DNA of 64,000 bases from Marinobacter profundi (GCF_002744715.1 NZ_KZ319369.1:462806-526805); one strand, 5' to 3'. Shown: positions 1 to 9,539, counted from the first letter of the stretch. Notes: generated by a model not told the origin, from the letters alone. Translations and numbers: made by a program.

Positions 1-33
1 AACAGGGCAGTACCGAACAGAGAGCAGGGTTCA

Positions 34-909
34 ATGACGCATTGGCTGGTTGCCAACCCACAGGCCGGCGATAACCGGCGGAACCGGGACTTCTGGCTGG
101 CGCACCTGGCGGCTGCCGGCATTCACCACCCCGAGTGCGGTGATCCGCAGGATGAGCGCTGGCAACAGCAGGTCGGCGCTGACGACGTGGTACTGGTGGC
201 CGGGGGCGATGGCTCGGTCAACCACATGGCTCGCCTGTGTCTCCGCACCGGGGCGACCCTGGGGGTCTTGCCGTCAGGCACCGCCAACGACTTTGCCCGC
301 AATCTCGAACTGCCGGAGGACCCCGCCGACCTGTGCCGGCTGGTTGCCGACGGACCCGTGCAGCATGTCGATGTGGTGGAGTTCGGTCACCAGTTGTTTC
401 TCAATGTGGCCCACATCGGCTTGGGGACCTTGCCGGTGCGGCAGTCTTCGAACCACGCCAAACGGCTGCTTGGCCGTTACAGCTATGTTGCGGGGTTACT
501 GCAGCGCATCAATGCACGCCGGGGATTCCGGGCCACCATCCAGTGTGACAAGGGCCAGGTGGAGGGGCGCTGGCTATCGGTGGCCGTTGCCAACGGCGCC
601 TTTTTCGGTGGTGGTAACCAGGTGCCCGGCGCCGCTGCCAACGATGGACAGCTGGATGTGATTGCGGTGCGTCCCCGTCCGCTGCTCCAGCTCCTGCTCA
701 CCTTCCTGACAGTTCAGCTCAGCCGCAAGGCGCCCCGGCGAACCAGTACCATGATTCACCTCAAGGGCAGGCGTTGCGCCATCTACACCCGTAAACCCAA
801 GACCATTACCGCCGATGGCGATGTGGCCGGTACCACGCCACTGCTGGCGGTGTGCCGGGCGCAACGGCTGAAGGTTATCGCCCGGACCCTCGCCGGCGTG
901 GCGGGCTGA
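34..909 (+). CDS. Diacylglycerol kinase family lipid kinase
   Basis: Lipid kinase of the DAGK catalytic family (YegS/BmrU type), expected to phosphorylate diacylglycerol or a related lipid at the inner face of the membrane. Its 291 residues fit the family. The nucleotide-binding GGDGSVN motif is at residues 57-63 and GTANDFAR at 82-89; the C-terminal half has the usual FFGGG and DGQLDVIAV segments of the beta-sandwich domain (about 190-210). The start is preceded by GAGAGCAGGG. It converges with the peroxiredoxin gene; what lies upstream is cut off by the window edge. The true lipid substrate cannot be read from sequence. Confidence 0.9.
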   Translation: MTHWLVANPQAGDNRRNRDFWLAHLAAAGIHHPECGDPQDERWQQQVGADDVVLVAGGDGSVNHMARLCLRTGATLGVLPSGTANDFARNLELPEDPADLCRLVADGPVQHVDVVEFGHQLFLNVAHIGLGTLPVRQSSNHAKRLLGRYSYVAGLLQRINARRGFRATIQCDKGQVEGRWLSVAVANGAFFGGGNQVPGAAANDGQLDVIAVRPRPLLQLLLTFLTVQLSRKAPRRTSTMIHLKGRRCAIYTRKPKTITADGDVAGTTPLLAVCRAQRLKVIARTLAGVAG

Positions 910-942
910 CCGGCGGCGGCAAGGTGCCGCGCCGGGCCAGGC

Positions 943-1419
943 TCAGAGTGCCGCGAGGATGGTCTCGGCACTGGATTTGTCGATACCCTGGCTGTCGACA
1001 TTCAGTAATTCGACGGTGCCATCGTTGACGATCATCGCGTAGCGCTGGCTGCGGATGCCGAGCTGGGCGGCAGTGCGGTCCTGGGTCAGCTCCAGCGCTT
1101 TGGCGAACTCGCCGAGGCCGTCCGCCAGCATGATGATTTCTTCCGCGTTCTGCGCCTTGCCCCAGGCGTCCATCACGAAGACGTCGTTGACGGAGGTGCA
1201 GATGATGCTGTCCACGCCTTTGGCCTTGATCTTGTCGGCATGAACCACGTAACCGGGCAGGTGGGTTTTGGAACAGCCCGGGGTGAAGGCGCCGGGCACG
1301 GCAAACAGCACCACTTTCTTGCCGGCGAACAGGTCACCGGTGTTCACTTTTTCCGGGCCGTTTGCGCCCATCACCTGCAGTTCCATGGCGGGAATTCGGT
1401 CGCCTGTCTGAATGGCCAT
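943..1419 (-). CDS. Peroxiredoxin, Prx5-type
   Basis: Thiol peroxidase of the Prx5 subfamily that reduces hydrogen peroxide and organic hydroperoxides in the cytoplasm. The 158-residue protein has the peroxidatic Cys49 in VPGAFTPGCSKTHLPGY, a second Cys74 (SIICTSVND) and the conserved Arg126 in SQRY. There is no glutaredoxin domain, so an external thiol donor is needed. The reading frame extends further upstream, but the ATG at 1419 (MAIQTGDRIP) begins exactly where the family's conserved region begins, and the upstream extension overlaps the ATPase gene. It lies directly downstream of the P-type ATPase on the same strand. Confidence 0.93.
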   Translation of the reverse strand: MAIQTGDRIPAMELQVMGANGPEKVNTGDLFAGKKVVLFAVPGAFTPGCSKTHLPGYVVHADKIKAKGVDSIICTSVNDVFVMDAWGKAQNAEEIIMLADGLGEFAKALELTQDRTAAQLGIRSQRYAMIVNDGTVELLNVDSQGIDKSSAETILAAL

Positions 1420-1469
1420 TGTTCGGGTCTCCATTGGTGTTTTCGGGTGAACTGCCGGGGCAGTCCTGT

Positions 1470-4328
1470 CTATACGTGGCTTGGTGCCGACTGGCCCTGT
1501 GGAGCGTGTCGCCACCGGCTGATCAGCTTGCTCAGTTCCCGCAACCAGAGGACCGAGCTGGCGACCGCAAAACAGGCCAGCCAGTCTGCCAGTTCCAGGC
1601 TCACCGTGGAAAAGGCTTTTTGCAGGAACGGCAGGTAAACCACCGCCACCTGCAGCAGCAGGGACAGCATCACAGCGCCCCACAGCCAGAGGTTGGAGAA
1701 CAGGCCGCAGAAGGCGCTGAGTTCATCCGAGCGGGAGTTGAAGACGGTAAACAGCGAGAACAACACCAGGGTGGTGAAGGTCATGGTCTGGGCGTAGGCC
1801 AGAGTCCCCGTACCTTCAATCAGTCCGCCGGGCAGGCAGGCGTCGAGCACCAGCAGCGTTCCGGCGGCGGTCACCGTGCCGACAAAGGCGATGCCGGCCC
1901 ACATCTGGCGGGTGATTACCCCTTCTTGCCGCGGCCGGGGCGGGTGGGTCATGGCGGCGGGCGAGGCCGGGTCAAGGCCCAGGGCCAGGGCCGGGGCGCC
2001 GTCGGTTACCATATTGATCCACAGGATCTGGGTGGCGAGCAGCGGCAGCGCGAAACCGCTGCCGCCGGCAGCCGTCAGGCCGATGATGTCGGCCAGCAAC
2101 ACGCCGAAGAACATGGTCATCACTTCACCGATATTTGACGACAGCAGGTAACGCAGGAACTTGCGGATGTTGGCGAAAATGGCACGGCCTTCCTCAACCG
2201 CCGCCACGATCGACGCGAAGTTGTCATCCGCCAGCACGATGTCGGCGGCTTCGCGGGATACATCGGTTCCGGTAATGCCCATGGCGATGCCGATGTCAGC
2301 GGTTCTCAGCGCGGGTGCGTCGTTGACGCCGTCACCGGTCATCGCCACGATGGCCCGGTCCTTCTGCAGCGCTTTGACAATGCGCAGCTTGTGGTCAGGG
2401 TTGACCCGGGCGTAGATCGAAACGTCGCGAACCGTCTGCTCCAGTAGATGGTCCGGCATCTTGTCGATTTCGGCGCCGGTTACCGCCCGGCCATCACGGA
2501 CAATACCGAGTTCCTGGCCAATGACCGCAGCGGTGACGGGATGATCGCCGGTTATCATCACCGGACGGATACCGGCTGCCCGGGCTTCGGCAACGGCGGC
2601 CGTAGCTTCTTCCCGGGGCGGATCGATCATTCCGATCAGACCGACGAACACCAGGTCCTGTTCGACGTGTTCGCCGATGTCGTCGGGCCCGAAGCCGTCA
2701 GCGGGCAGCACCCGGGCGGCTACGCCAAGGGTGCGCAGGGCTTCCCGTGCCAGGCCGTCGTTGAGTGCAAGGATCTCCTTGCGGCGTTCGGTGGTAAGTG
2801 GCCGGGTAGCCTTGCCGATCCGCTCCCGTGTGCAACGTCCGAGCAGGACGTCCGGCGCGCCCTTGGTGAACACCTGGATGGACTCCTGCTGTTGGGCATC
2901 GGTGTGCAAGGTTGACATCAGCTTGCGCTCGGAGGAGAACGGCACCTCGCCAACCCGGGCAAACCGCGCATCGAGCAGCTCATCGGCCAGCCCCGCCTTA
3001 CGGGCGGCAACGATCAGCGCGCCTTCGGTGGGATCACCCTGGATGGTCCAGCGACCATCATCTTCCTGCAGTACTGCGTTGGTGGCCCGGTCGCCCACGG
3101 TCAGCGCCCGTTCCACTTCAAGGCGCAAGTCGTCATCGAGCGCGGCGGTATCGGCCCCGGTGGTGCCGGCGCGGTGTGCGGTCACCTCGCCCACCGGCTC
3201 ATAACCGGTGCCGCCGAGGGTAACCCGGCCACTGGCGGTGACCACGGCCCTGACGGTCATTTCGTTGCGGGTGAGGGTGCCGGTCTTGTCCGAGGCAATC
3301 ACGCTCGCCGAACCCAGGGTTTCAACCGCTGCCAGATGACGGACAATGGCGTTGCGGCGGGCCATCCGCTGCACCCCGAGTGCCAGCACTGCGGTGACCA
3401 CTGCAGGCAGGCCCTCCGGCACCGCGGCAACGGCCAGGGCGACGCCGAGGATCAGGACATCGAACAGCGCGGGCAGGCCCCGGACATGCTCTACCAGAAT
3501 GATGGTGGTGATCATGACGGCCGCGATGACCATCACTAGCAAACCAAGCAGCCTGCCCACCCGGGACAGCTCCTGCTGCAGCGGCGTGGTTTCCGGCGGC
3601 GCCTCTTCCAGCATGCCGGCAATCCGGCCCGTCTGGGTCTGCATTCCGGTCGCGGTGACGATCGCCTTGCCCCGGCCATAGGTGACCGCTGTTCCGCTGA
3701 ACACCATGTTCTGGCGGTCACCAACGGCGACCTCTCCGGTAATGGTTTCAGGATCTTTGGATTCCGGCAGGCTTTCGCCGGTAAGTGCGGCCTCGGAGGT
3801 TTGCAGGGCGACCGACTGGAGCAGCCGGCCGTCCGCAGGGACGGTGTCGCCTTCCTCCAGCAGAATGATGTCCCCCGCTACCACCTCGCTGGCCGCTATG
3901 GCCATTTGCTGGCCGTTGCGGATCACCCTGGCCTGGGCGGCGGACATCCGTTGCAGTGCCGCCACAGCCTGTTCCGCCCGGGCTTGCTGGATAAAGCCCA
4001 TGGCCGCATTGAGCAGCACGATGGTGAGAATGGCGATGGCTTCGTAGGGCAGTTCCGAGTCGCGCTCAAACAGCCACAGTGCCAGCGAAATACCGGCAGC
4101 AACCAGCAGCAGAATGACCAGTACGTCGCTGAACTGCGCGAGTAGCTTGCGCCAGCCCGGCACTGGTCGGGTTGGCGTCAGTTGGTTGGGGCCATCCCGC
4201 TCGAGGCGGGCGCGCGCTTCGTTATCACTCAGTCCGCGCCGTGGATCGCTGCCGAGGGCGGTGATGACCGCGTCGGGTGGCAGCCGGTAGGCGGCCATGG
4301 GCTCAGTGGGAGTCCGTTCTGGGGGCAT
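1470..4328 (-). CDS. Cation-transporting P-type ATPase (type II, Ca2+-ATPase-like)
   Basis: ATP-driven cation pump of the inner membrane, 952 residues. Domains in order: N-terminal cation-ATPase domain (about 15-80), M1-M2, actuator domain with LTGES near residue 184, M3-M4 with the PEGLP motif of type II pumps near 305, phosphorylation motif DKTGTLT near 347, nucleotide-binding domain, hinge TGDGVNDAP near 666, then six C-terminal membrane segments (M5-M10). The PEGLP signature and overall layout point to a SERCA/PMR1-like calcium pump; Na+, Mn2+ or another cation cannot be excluded. An AAGGA ribosome site nine bases before 4328 supports this start over the internal Met11. Confidence 0.9.
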   Translation of the reverse strand: MPPERTPTEPMAAYRLPPDAVITALGSDPRRGLSDNEARARLERDGPNQLTPTRPVPGWRKLLAQFSDVLVILLLVAAGISLALWLFERDSELPYEAIAILTIVLLNAAMGFIQQARAEQAVAALQRMSAAQARVIRNGQQMAIAASEVVAGDIILLEEGDTVPADGRLLQSVALQTSEAALTGESLPESKDPETITGEVAVGDRQNMVFSGTAVTYGRGKAIVTATGMQTQTGRIAGMLEEAPPETTPLQQELSRVGRLLGLLVMVIAAVMITTIILVEHVRGLPALFDVLILGVALAVAAVPEGLPAVVTAVLALGVQRMARRNAIVRHLAAVETLGSASVIASDKTGTLTRNEMTVRAVVTASGRVTLGGTGYEPVGEVTAHRAGTTGADTAALDDDLRLEVERALTVGDRATNAVLQEDDGRWTIQGDPTEGALIVAARKAGLADELLDARFARVGEVPFSSERKLMSTLHTDAQQQESIQVFTKGAPDVLLGRCTRERIGKATRPLTTERRKEILALNDGLAREALRTLGVAARVLPADGFGPDDIGEHVEQDLVFVGLIGMIDPPREEATAAVAEARAAGIRPVMITGDHPVTAAVIGQELGIVRDGRAVTGAEIDKMPDHLLEQTVRDVSIYARVNPDHKLRIVKALQKDRAIVAMTGDGVNDAPALRTADIGIAMGITGTDVSREAADIVLADDNFASIVAAVEEGRAIFANIRKFLRYLLSSNIGEVMTMFFGVLLADIIGLTAAGGSGFALPLLATQILWINMVTDGAPALALGLDPASPAAMTHPPRPRQEGVITRQMWAGIAFVGTVTAAGTLLVLDACLPGGLIEGTGTLAYAQTMTFTTLVLFSLFTVFNSRSDELSAFCGLFSNLWLWGAVMLSLLLQVAVVYLPFLQKAFSTVSLELADWLACFAVASSVLWLRELSKLISRWRHAPQGQSAPSHV

Positions 4329-4404
4329 GGGGTGGCGTCCTTGAGCCGGTCAATGTCACAAGGAACAGTGTAGCTGTTACCGGCGTCCGAAACGGCGATC
4401 CCGG

Positions 4405-5136
4405 TCAGGAACCGGTATTGTCCATCCCCAGCCGTGTGCCCCGTGCCTTGAGCCGGTAGAACTCTTCGATGATGCCAGCCATGGCATCGGGGCAGTACTC
4501 ACGGAGGCCGCCCAGCACCAGCCGTTTGGAGACCTCGCCGACGGCTTTGCCGGCTGACATCAGGTGGTACTCCAGTGTCACATTGCCGCGCTTGCCGGCC
4601 ACCTCCAGGTCAGCGTTGTTCAGCTCGAGATCCGGCTGCGGGTTGTCCAGATGCGTGAGTGCCAGGCTCATGCTCTCATACATCACCATCGGACGGTCGG
4701 GATTGAACATCACGCCACGGGATTCCATCAGCGGCTTGAGGGTATGGGGAAAATTCTTGCCTGAGGCCGCCACGTAGCAGCGGGTGAAGTCCTCAATGAC
4801 CTTCTCGTCCCGGGTCAGTTCTCCGCTGCGGCTGACTTCCAGGTATACCTTGCCGGCCTCGTCACAGACCTCGATGGTGCCGTTGTCACTTTCACGGAAC
4901 TCCAGCGGTACCTCGGCACCCAGCAGGTTGCGGAACCTGAACGTCATGTTGCTCGACAGCCCGAAACGGGCCAATACCACGGCAAACAGCAGGTCTCCGG
5001 GAACGCAGAACCGGCGGGCATCCGGATCGTGGATCGGGTTGAAGTCCCCGGCCACTTCCTTCGCAAAATGGCTGGCCTGGGGCGCGGTAATAAGGATACG
5101 TCCGTCCTGGACGGAGTAAAAACGGTCTGAAAACAT
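4405..5136 (-). CDS. DUF3581 family protein
   Basis: 243-residue cytoplasmic protein that I recognise as the DUF3581 family of Gammaproteobacteria, whose role is unknown. The N-terminal part has a FNPIH segment (about residues 32-36) followed by VPGDLLFAVVL, which resembles the dehydratase motif of MaoC-type hotdog folds. That suggests, without proving, an acyl-thioester-binding fold. There is no signal peptide or membrane segment. It sits alone between the P-type ATPase and the LysE exporter, all on the minus strand, with a 155-base gap upstream, so it probably has its own promoter. Confidence 0.7.
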   Translation of the reverse strand: MFSDRFYSVQDGRILITAPQASHFAKEVAGDFNPIHDPDARRFCVPGDLLFAVVLARFGLSSNMTFRFRNLLGAEVPLEFRESDNGTIEVCDEAGKVYLEVSRSGELTRDEKVIEDFTRCYVAASGKNFPHTLKPLMESRGVMFNPDRPMVMYESMSLALTHLDNPQPDLELNNADLEVAGKRGNVTLEYHLMSAGKAVGEVSKRLVLGGLREYCPDAMAGIIEEFYRLKARGTRLGMDNTGS

Positions 5137-5291
5137 GGTTTGCCTTTGTCCGGATCGCAGAGGTGAAGGTGCGATGATGGCCTGATTTGCACTGAGTATG
5201 ATAGTTGAGCGTCATCAATACCAATATGCGCTATTTGTCCTAGTGTAATAACACAACGGGATAAACCACCAGTGATGGAAGCCGGGCCATG

Positions 5292-5912
5292 TCAGCGACC
5301 GTTGAGGATACCGATCACCAGGCGCCCCGCCAGCCCGACCAGAATGGCGCCGAACAGCCGCTCGAACCAGAGGGTGTGCCGTTGCAGGATGCCTAGCCAG
5401 CGGGGGTTGGAAAATAACCAGGCGACTACAAGGTACCAGCCGCCATCAATCACCATCGCGGTGGCGGCGTAGCCGAGCTTGGCGAGAAATGAGGTATCGG
5501 CGCCCACCACCTGGCTGAACAGGGCGATGAAGAACACGGCAATCTTGGGGTTGAGGAACACAATCAGGAAGCCGTCGCGGGCGGCGCTGGCGGTGGTCGG
5601 CGCGTCGGGCAGCGCATCAGTCTCGCTGCGCCGGGCGGTGAGCCCCCGGAAGCCGAGCCACGCGAGGTACAGGGCACCACCCCACTGCAACACACTGAAT
5701 GCCAGGGGGGATGCGGTGATGACCGCAGCCAGGCCGATGATGCTCAACAGGGCGTAAAGCCCGACGCCGAGCCCGTGGGTGACGGCGGTGATCATGCCGT
5801 TGCCCCGGCCGCCGGTGAGTGTCTGCTTCAGGACCAGGGCAAGGGATGGCCCGGGAGACATGGCTCCCAGAATGCAGATGGTGACAACAGTAAGCCAGGT
5901 TGCGAGGGTCAT
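5292..5912 (-). CDS. LysE family amino-acid exporter (RhtB-like)
   Basis: Membrane exporter of the LysE/RhtB superfamily, 206 residues with about six hydrophobic segments. The hallmark GAMSPGPSLALV lies in the first helix region (about residues 16-27), and the tail holds GAILVGLAGRLV. These carriers export amino acids or homoserine lactones using the proton gradient; the substrate cannot be deduced here. The gene is divergent from the GHKL ATPase gene, with about 115 bases between the starts for both promoters. Confidence 0.85.
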   Translation of the reverse strand: MTLATWLTVVTICILGAMSPGPSLALVLKQTLTGGRGNGMITAVTHGLGVGLYALLSIIGLAAVITASPLAFSVLQWGGALYLAWLGFRGLTARRSETDALPDAPTTASAARDGFLIVFLNPKIAVFFIALFSQVVGADTSFLAKLGYAATAMVIDGGWYLVVAWLFSNPRWLGILQRHTLWFERLFGAILVGLAGRLVIGILNGR

Positions 5913-6027
5913 GGCCGGGTATTCCTGTCAGGGTCAACGGGGTGGGCTGAACAATACGGTCGTGGGTGCGCATACTTTAGCGGACTCATCGTAAGGTTTC
6001 TAATGGCAAGGGTGAAGGGAGTTAACT

Positions 6028-7929
6028 ATGGGCGTTACTGCAATTCCGGTGGACCAGCGGGTTATCGATATCGACTCTCGCCGATTTGCCTCGGTGGAGA
6101 AGGCGCTGGTGGAGCTGATCACCAACAGTGACGACAGTTACGTTCGGCTGGAACAGGCCGGCACCGCGGTCAGTGGTGTAATCACCATCCACTATGAGCG
6201 CCACCAGAACGGCGCGATGCTGGTGGTGTCCGATCAGGCCGAGGGAATGACCTGGCAGCGGGCCTGCGCCAACCTGACCTACGGCGGCGCCCACAGTCCG
6301 CTGGCGCGGGGCGAGGGCAGTGGGCGAGGTTATTTTGGCCGGGGACTGAAACAGGCCATCTACGGCCTGGGTTATGGCTGGATCGAGACAATCCACAACG
6401 GGCGCTACACCCGCATAGACCTCTACCGCGGCGAGAATGGCGGCTACCTCTATGACGATGGCGATGGCGACCGGGAAGCCCGGGATACCGACTATACCCG
6501 GCTCCGCACCACTGCCAACGGCACTCGCGTGGCAATTGTGATCGATAACCCGCTGGTGAACATCTCCCAGTACCGTTCGGTGCTGCAATCCATCGCCAAT
6601 AACGTCTACCTGCGGGAGATCCTGGGGCGGCGCCAGGTGGAGCTGGTGCATATGCAAGGTGGCCGGGAGGTAGAACGCAGCGCCCCCATCCATCACCTGG
6701 AACCGGAATCGCGTCTGCTGCTCGGCCCCCAGCTGGAGAGCAGCTTTGTTCATGAGCAGGTCCGCTATCCTTTTACGCTGACCCTGAAACGGGCACTGAA
6801 TGCCGAACTCAGCCCTCGTGGCGATGAGCGCACCAATGGTTTGCTGGTACTGTCGGGCAACGCGGTGCTGGACTGCCAGTTGTTCGACTACGAGAACCAG
6901 GTGGGAAGCGAGTACCTTTACGGTTCGGTAAATTGCCCTGCGCTTACCGAAAAGCTCGGTGCCGGGCTGGCAATCATCAGTGACGAACGGGAAGGACTCA
7001 ATCTCAAGGAGCCCTTTGTGGCAGCCTTTGCCCGGGCCGTGAGCAAGTTGATCGGACCTGCGGTGCTGGCGGAGCGGGATAACCTGAAGCACCTGGAGCA
7101 TGCCACGGCTTCGGGGCGGACCAGCCACATGATCGAACATTTGCTGGAGCGGATGAACCGGGCGGCCATCCAGGATATGGGCATTTCTCTGCCACCGTTG
7201 GGCGAGGGGGCTGCGATGCCCGCCACCACCGAGGAGCCACTTCGGTTTACCACGCCCTTTTACTATCGCGAGGCCGGGCATCCGTTTCATGTGGCCCTGC
7301 TGGTTGATCCTGCCGGCTTCCGCAAGGATGACGTGCTTCAGGTCAGCTACCGGTTTCCGGACTCCGTGCATCTCGATTCCCGGGTGACCGAAATTCCGGT
7401 TGCGGAGCTGGCTTCCCGCGGGCGCATTGAGTGGACACTGACCGGAGATAATGACGGCGACCGGGGTGAGATCACCGTGCGCAGTCCCCATTACTGGGCC
7501 TGGTGCGAAGTGGTGATTGCCGGGCAGGGGGCCCGGCACCACCATCACCACCAGCATCGTCCGCGGCCCGCCCACCACGGGCACCATAGCCGATCCCGTG
7601 ATCACGGCGAGGCGATGTTCACCGGCTACGACTTCCGTAACCTGCACAATGAGCTGGATCGTGCCGTCTACAGTCCCCGGGAGCGCAAGATCCTGATCAA
7701 CACGGCGGCACCCACGGTGCAGCTGTATGTTGACGGTCGTGGTCATTTCCGTGATTCCGCCCGGCTGTTGCTGGCGGAACTGTTCATGGATGTGATCTCG
7801 GATGAACTGGCCCGTCACCGGCTGGCCAAAACCGGTGAGCAGAACAGTGTCGAGGCGTTCCACGCCGCCAAGCTGGACATCATTCGACGTTATGGCAGCG
7901 ACATTCACCTGTCCTTCCTGAGCGGCTGA
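6028..7929 (+). CDS. GHKL (MORC/Hsp90-like) ATP-binding protein with His-rich tract
   Basis: 633-residue protein with an N-terminal GHKL ATPase domain. Visible motifs: N-box ELITNSDDS (residues 29-37, catalytic-type Glu29 and Asn33), G1 box DQAEGM (69-74), and the lid motif GRGYFGRGLKQ (99-109). The lid form resembles MORC/MutL/Hsp90 ATPases more than histidine kinases, and there is no H-box, receiver or membrane segment. The middle (about 200-500) is beta-rich and unrecognised. A His-rich tract (about 505-530, seven of eight residues His at its start) precedes a helical C-terminus that could dimerise. AAGGGAG precedes the ATG. It stands alone between divergent lysE and a convergent kinase-ICMT gene. 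The biological role is unknown to me. Confidence 0.75.
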   Translation: MGVTAIPVDQRVIDIDSRRFASVEKALVELITNSDDSYVRLEQAGTAVSGVITIHYERHQNGAMLVVSDQAEGMTWQRACANLTYGGAHSPLARGEGSGRGYFGRGLKQAIYGLGYGWIETIHNGRYTRIDLYRGENGGYLYDDGDGDREARDTDYTRLRTTANGTRVAIVIDNPLVNISQYRSVLQSIANNVYLREILGRRQVELVHMQGGREVERSAPIHHLEPESRLLLGPQLESSFVHEQVRYPFTLTLKRALNAELSPRGDERTNGLLVLSGNAVLDCQLFDYENQVGSEYLYGSVNCPALTEKLGAGLAIISDEREGLNLKEPFVAAFARAVSKLIGPAVLAERDNLKHLEHATASGRTSHMIEHLLERMNRAAIQDMGISLPPLGEGAAMPATTEEPLRFTTPFYYREAGHPFHVALLVDPAGFRKDDVLQVSYRFPDSVHLDSRVTEIPVAELASRGRIEWTLTGDNDGDRGEITVRSPHYWAWCEVVIAGQGARHHHHHQHRPRPAHHGHHSRSRDHGEAMFTGYDFRNLHNELDRAVYSPRERKILINTAAPTVQLYVDGRGHFRDSARLLLAELFMDVISDELARHRLAKTGEQNSVEAFHAAKLDIIRRYGSDIHLSFLSG

Positions 7930-7965
7930 CGCCGCAGCGGTACAGGCGGCCGGCCTGCCCGTGGG

Positions 7966-9213
7966 TTAACGGACCAGGAAAACCCACAGGTAGATTGCCA
8001 GCAGGCCGCCAAAAACCGTTGCCAGGTTGGTCAGGCCGTGGTTCTTGCGGAAGGCGCGCGGGTTCCAGTACAGCAGCTTGTCGCGGTCCAGGTTGGCCAG
8101 TCGCGGCACAAAGCGCGGCACGCTCTCGCAATAGGTGCGGTAGGCGGCGCCGAAGACCTCCGGGAGCAGGGCTTCCTCCCGTTCGACGCGGGTGACCGCA
8201 TAGAAGTAGTAAATGACGCTGGCAATCGCTATCAGCCATGGGTTGCCGGTCATGACCACGATGCCGATCACCAGCAGGAAGCGGGTAATGTACTGGGGGT
8301 TGCGTACCAGGCTGTAGGGACCGCGATTGGCCAGTGTGGTCTGGGTGTCAATACAGGCAAAGGCCCAGGCCTGCAGCAGGGCCCCCAGGGTACTGATGGC
8401 GGCGCCCGGCCAGAACCAGTCCTCCTTGATCTGGCTGGCCAACAGTACCACCAGCAGGATGCCCAGAGGCAGACGGATTGCGCGGAACCCTTTGCGTAGT
8501 GTGGGGTTGTGAAAGAACTGGCGGATGGAGGTGGTCATTTGGCTGCCCCAGTGTTTTGGTTTGAAATGATGCTTGTGATAGTGCTGCTGCAGATACTGCC
8601 GGCGTTCATCGTCCAGTGTGTCCGGAGACAGCTGGCGCCAGCATTTGTAAAGTCGTGAACGATCGATCCGGCGCATGCGGGTGGCCAGGCCAAAGGGGGC
8701 GGCCGCCAGGAACAGCGCAGATCCGAAGTCGATAACATGGGGTTGGCCGGTGCTCCTGTTTACCAGGAGGTTGCGCAGGTTACCCAGGTCCATGTGGGCT
8801 ACACCGCGGGCATGCATGTTGCCGACGGTTTCTTCCAGCCGGTAGAAGAAAGTGCCATCCAGGGTTTCCCGGCGATGGCGCAGGTCCCGCAGGGTTTCTC
8901 CGGCCACATAGTGGTAACAGATGGCATCGCGGTCGAGCCGGAAGGCACCGTCCGGGGTGCCGGGCACGTCGTCCAGTTGCCGTAGCGCCCGCAATTCCCG
9001 AGACAACAACCAGCGGCCCCAGAGGTATTTCGCGACAATACTGTGGCTGAAATCCTTGATGACCCAGGGTTGGCCGTCAATGGTGGCGACCCTCACCTGA
9101 GCCTGGCCCCACCGTTTCCGGTGCAGGAGCCGAAGGTCTCCCGCGCTGAGGTCTGTCCGCGCAAAGGGCCGCGGATCGCGGCTTGCCTCAGCTAACTGAA
9201 CGTTGCGCTCCAT
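7966..9213 (-). CDS. Fusion of kinase-like domain and ICMT-like membrane methyltransferase
   Basis: 415-residue protein with two unrelated domains in one frame. Residues 1 to about 215 are a small kinase of the LPS/RIO-like type: candidate Lys53 in VIKDF, catalytic loop HMDLGNLRN (140-148; Asp142, Asn148 one residue later than usual), and IDFG (161-164). Residues about 240-415 hold four or so membrane segments with the isoprenylcysteine carboxyl methyltransferase/PEMT signature GPYSLVRNPQY (298-308) and REEALLPEVFGAAYRTY (345-361). The methyltransferase half would use S-adenosylmethionine at the inner membrane. An internal Met226 could start a separate product, but I see no clear ribosome site argument for it. 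Substrates unknown. It converges with the GHKL ATPase gene, 36 bases apart. Confidence 0.75.
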   Translation of the reverse strand: MERNVQLAEASRDPRPFARTDLSAGDLRLLHRKRWGQAQVRVATIDGQPWVIKDFSHSIVAKYLWGRWLLSRELRALRQLDDVPGTPDGAFRLDRDAICYHYVAGETLRDLRHRRETLDGTFFYRLEETVGNMHARGVAHMDLGNLRNLLVNRSTGQPHVIDFGSALFLAAAPFGLATRMRRIDRSRLYKCWRQLSPDTLDDERRQYLQQHYHKHHFKPKHWGSQMTTSIRQFFHNPTLRKGFRAIRLPLGILLVVLLASQIKEDWFWPGAAISTLGALLQAWAFACIDTQTTLANRGPYSLVRNPQYITRFLLVIGIVVMTGNPWLIAIASVIYYFYAVTRVEREEALLPEVFGAAYRTYCESVPRFVPRLANLDRDKLLYWNPRAFRKNHGLTNLATVFGGLLAIYLWVFLVR

Positions 9214-9539
9214 AGCCCGGTGACGCCTCCTTCCCTGTGATTCGCCCTGTTATTCTGAATATGCAGATCCGCTGTCGGAAATCCGCCAAAACGATCCAGG
9301 GCGATGCTCTCGGGTTCGCCATTTCTGGTGATATATTGATCCAGTGTAGCCCAGTCGCCAATCCGTTGGTTAAGAGGCAAGCGCACGGAAGGATTCGTGT
9401 TCTCTGTCGTCCGCTCCCCCACCCGTCACTTGTGATCTCCTCAGCGCCGGCCAGAGAGGCTATGAGAGAGGCTATGGCTGACAACAGGGCCGGATTCCGG
9501 CCTGTCAGGATTATTTCAGATATCGGTGGGAGATCATGT
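9214..9539. other. Divergent intergenic region with a 12-bp duplication
   Basis: This 326-base stretch separates two divergent genes and should hold both promoters. I see no convincing gene in it: the open frames that cross it lack family similarity and ribosome sites. AGAGAGGCTATG occurs twice in tandem at 9453-9464 and 9465-9476. GGTGGGAG just before 9540 is the likely ribosome site of the downstream gene. Confidence 0.6.

Noticed and set aside
1420..1683. 88-residue extension of the peroxiredoxin
   Set aside because: It overlaps the P-type ATPase gene and precedes the conserved start of the family.
6022..7908. 628-codon open frame on the minus strand
   Set aside because: Antisense to the GHKL ATPase gene, which has clear N, G1 and G2 boxes; the antisense product has no domain or ribosome site.
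9237..9539. 100-codon N-terminal extension of the TTHB210-like gene
   Set aside because: It would bury the clear signal peptide; the ATG at 9540 has a good ribosome site.
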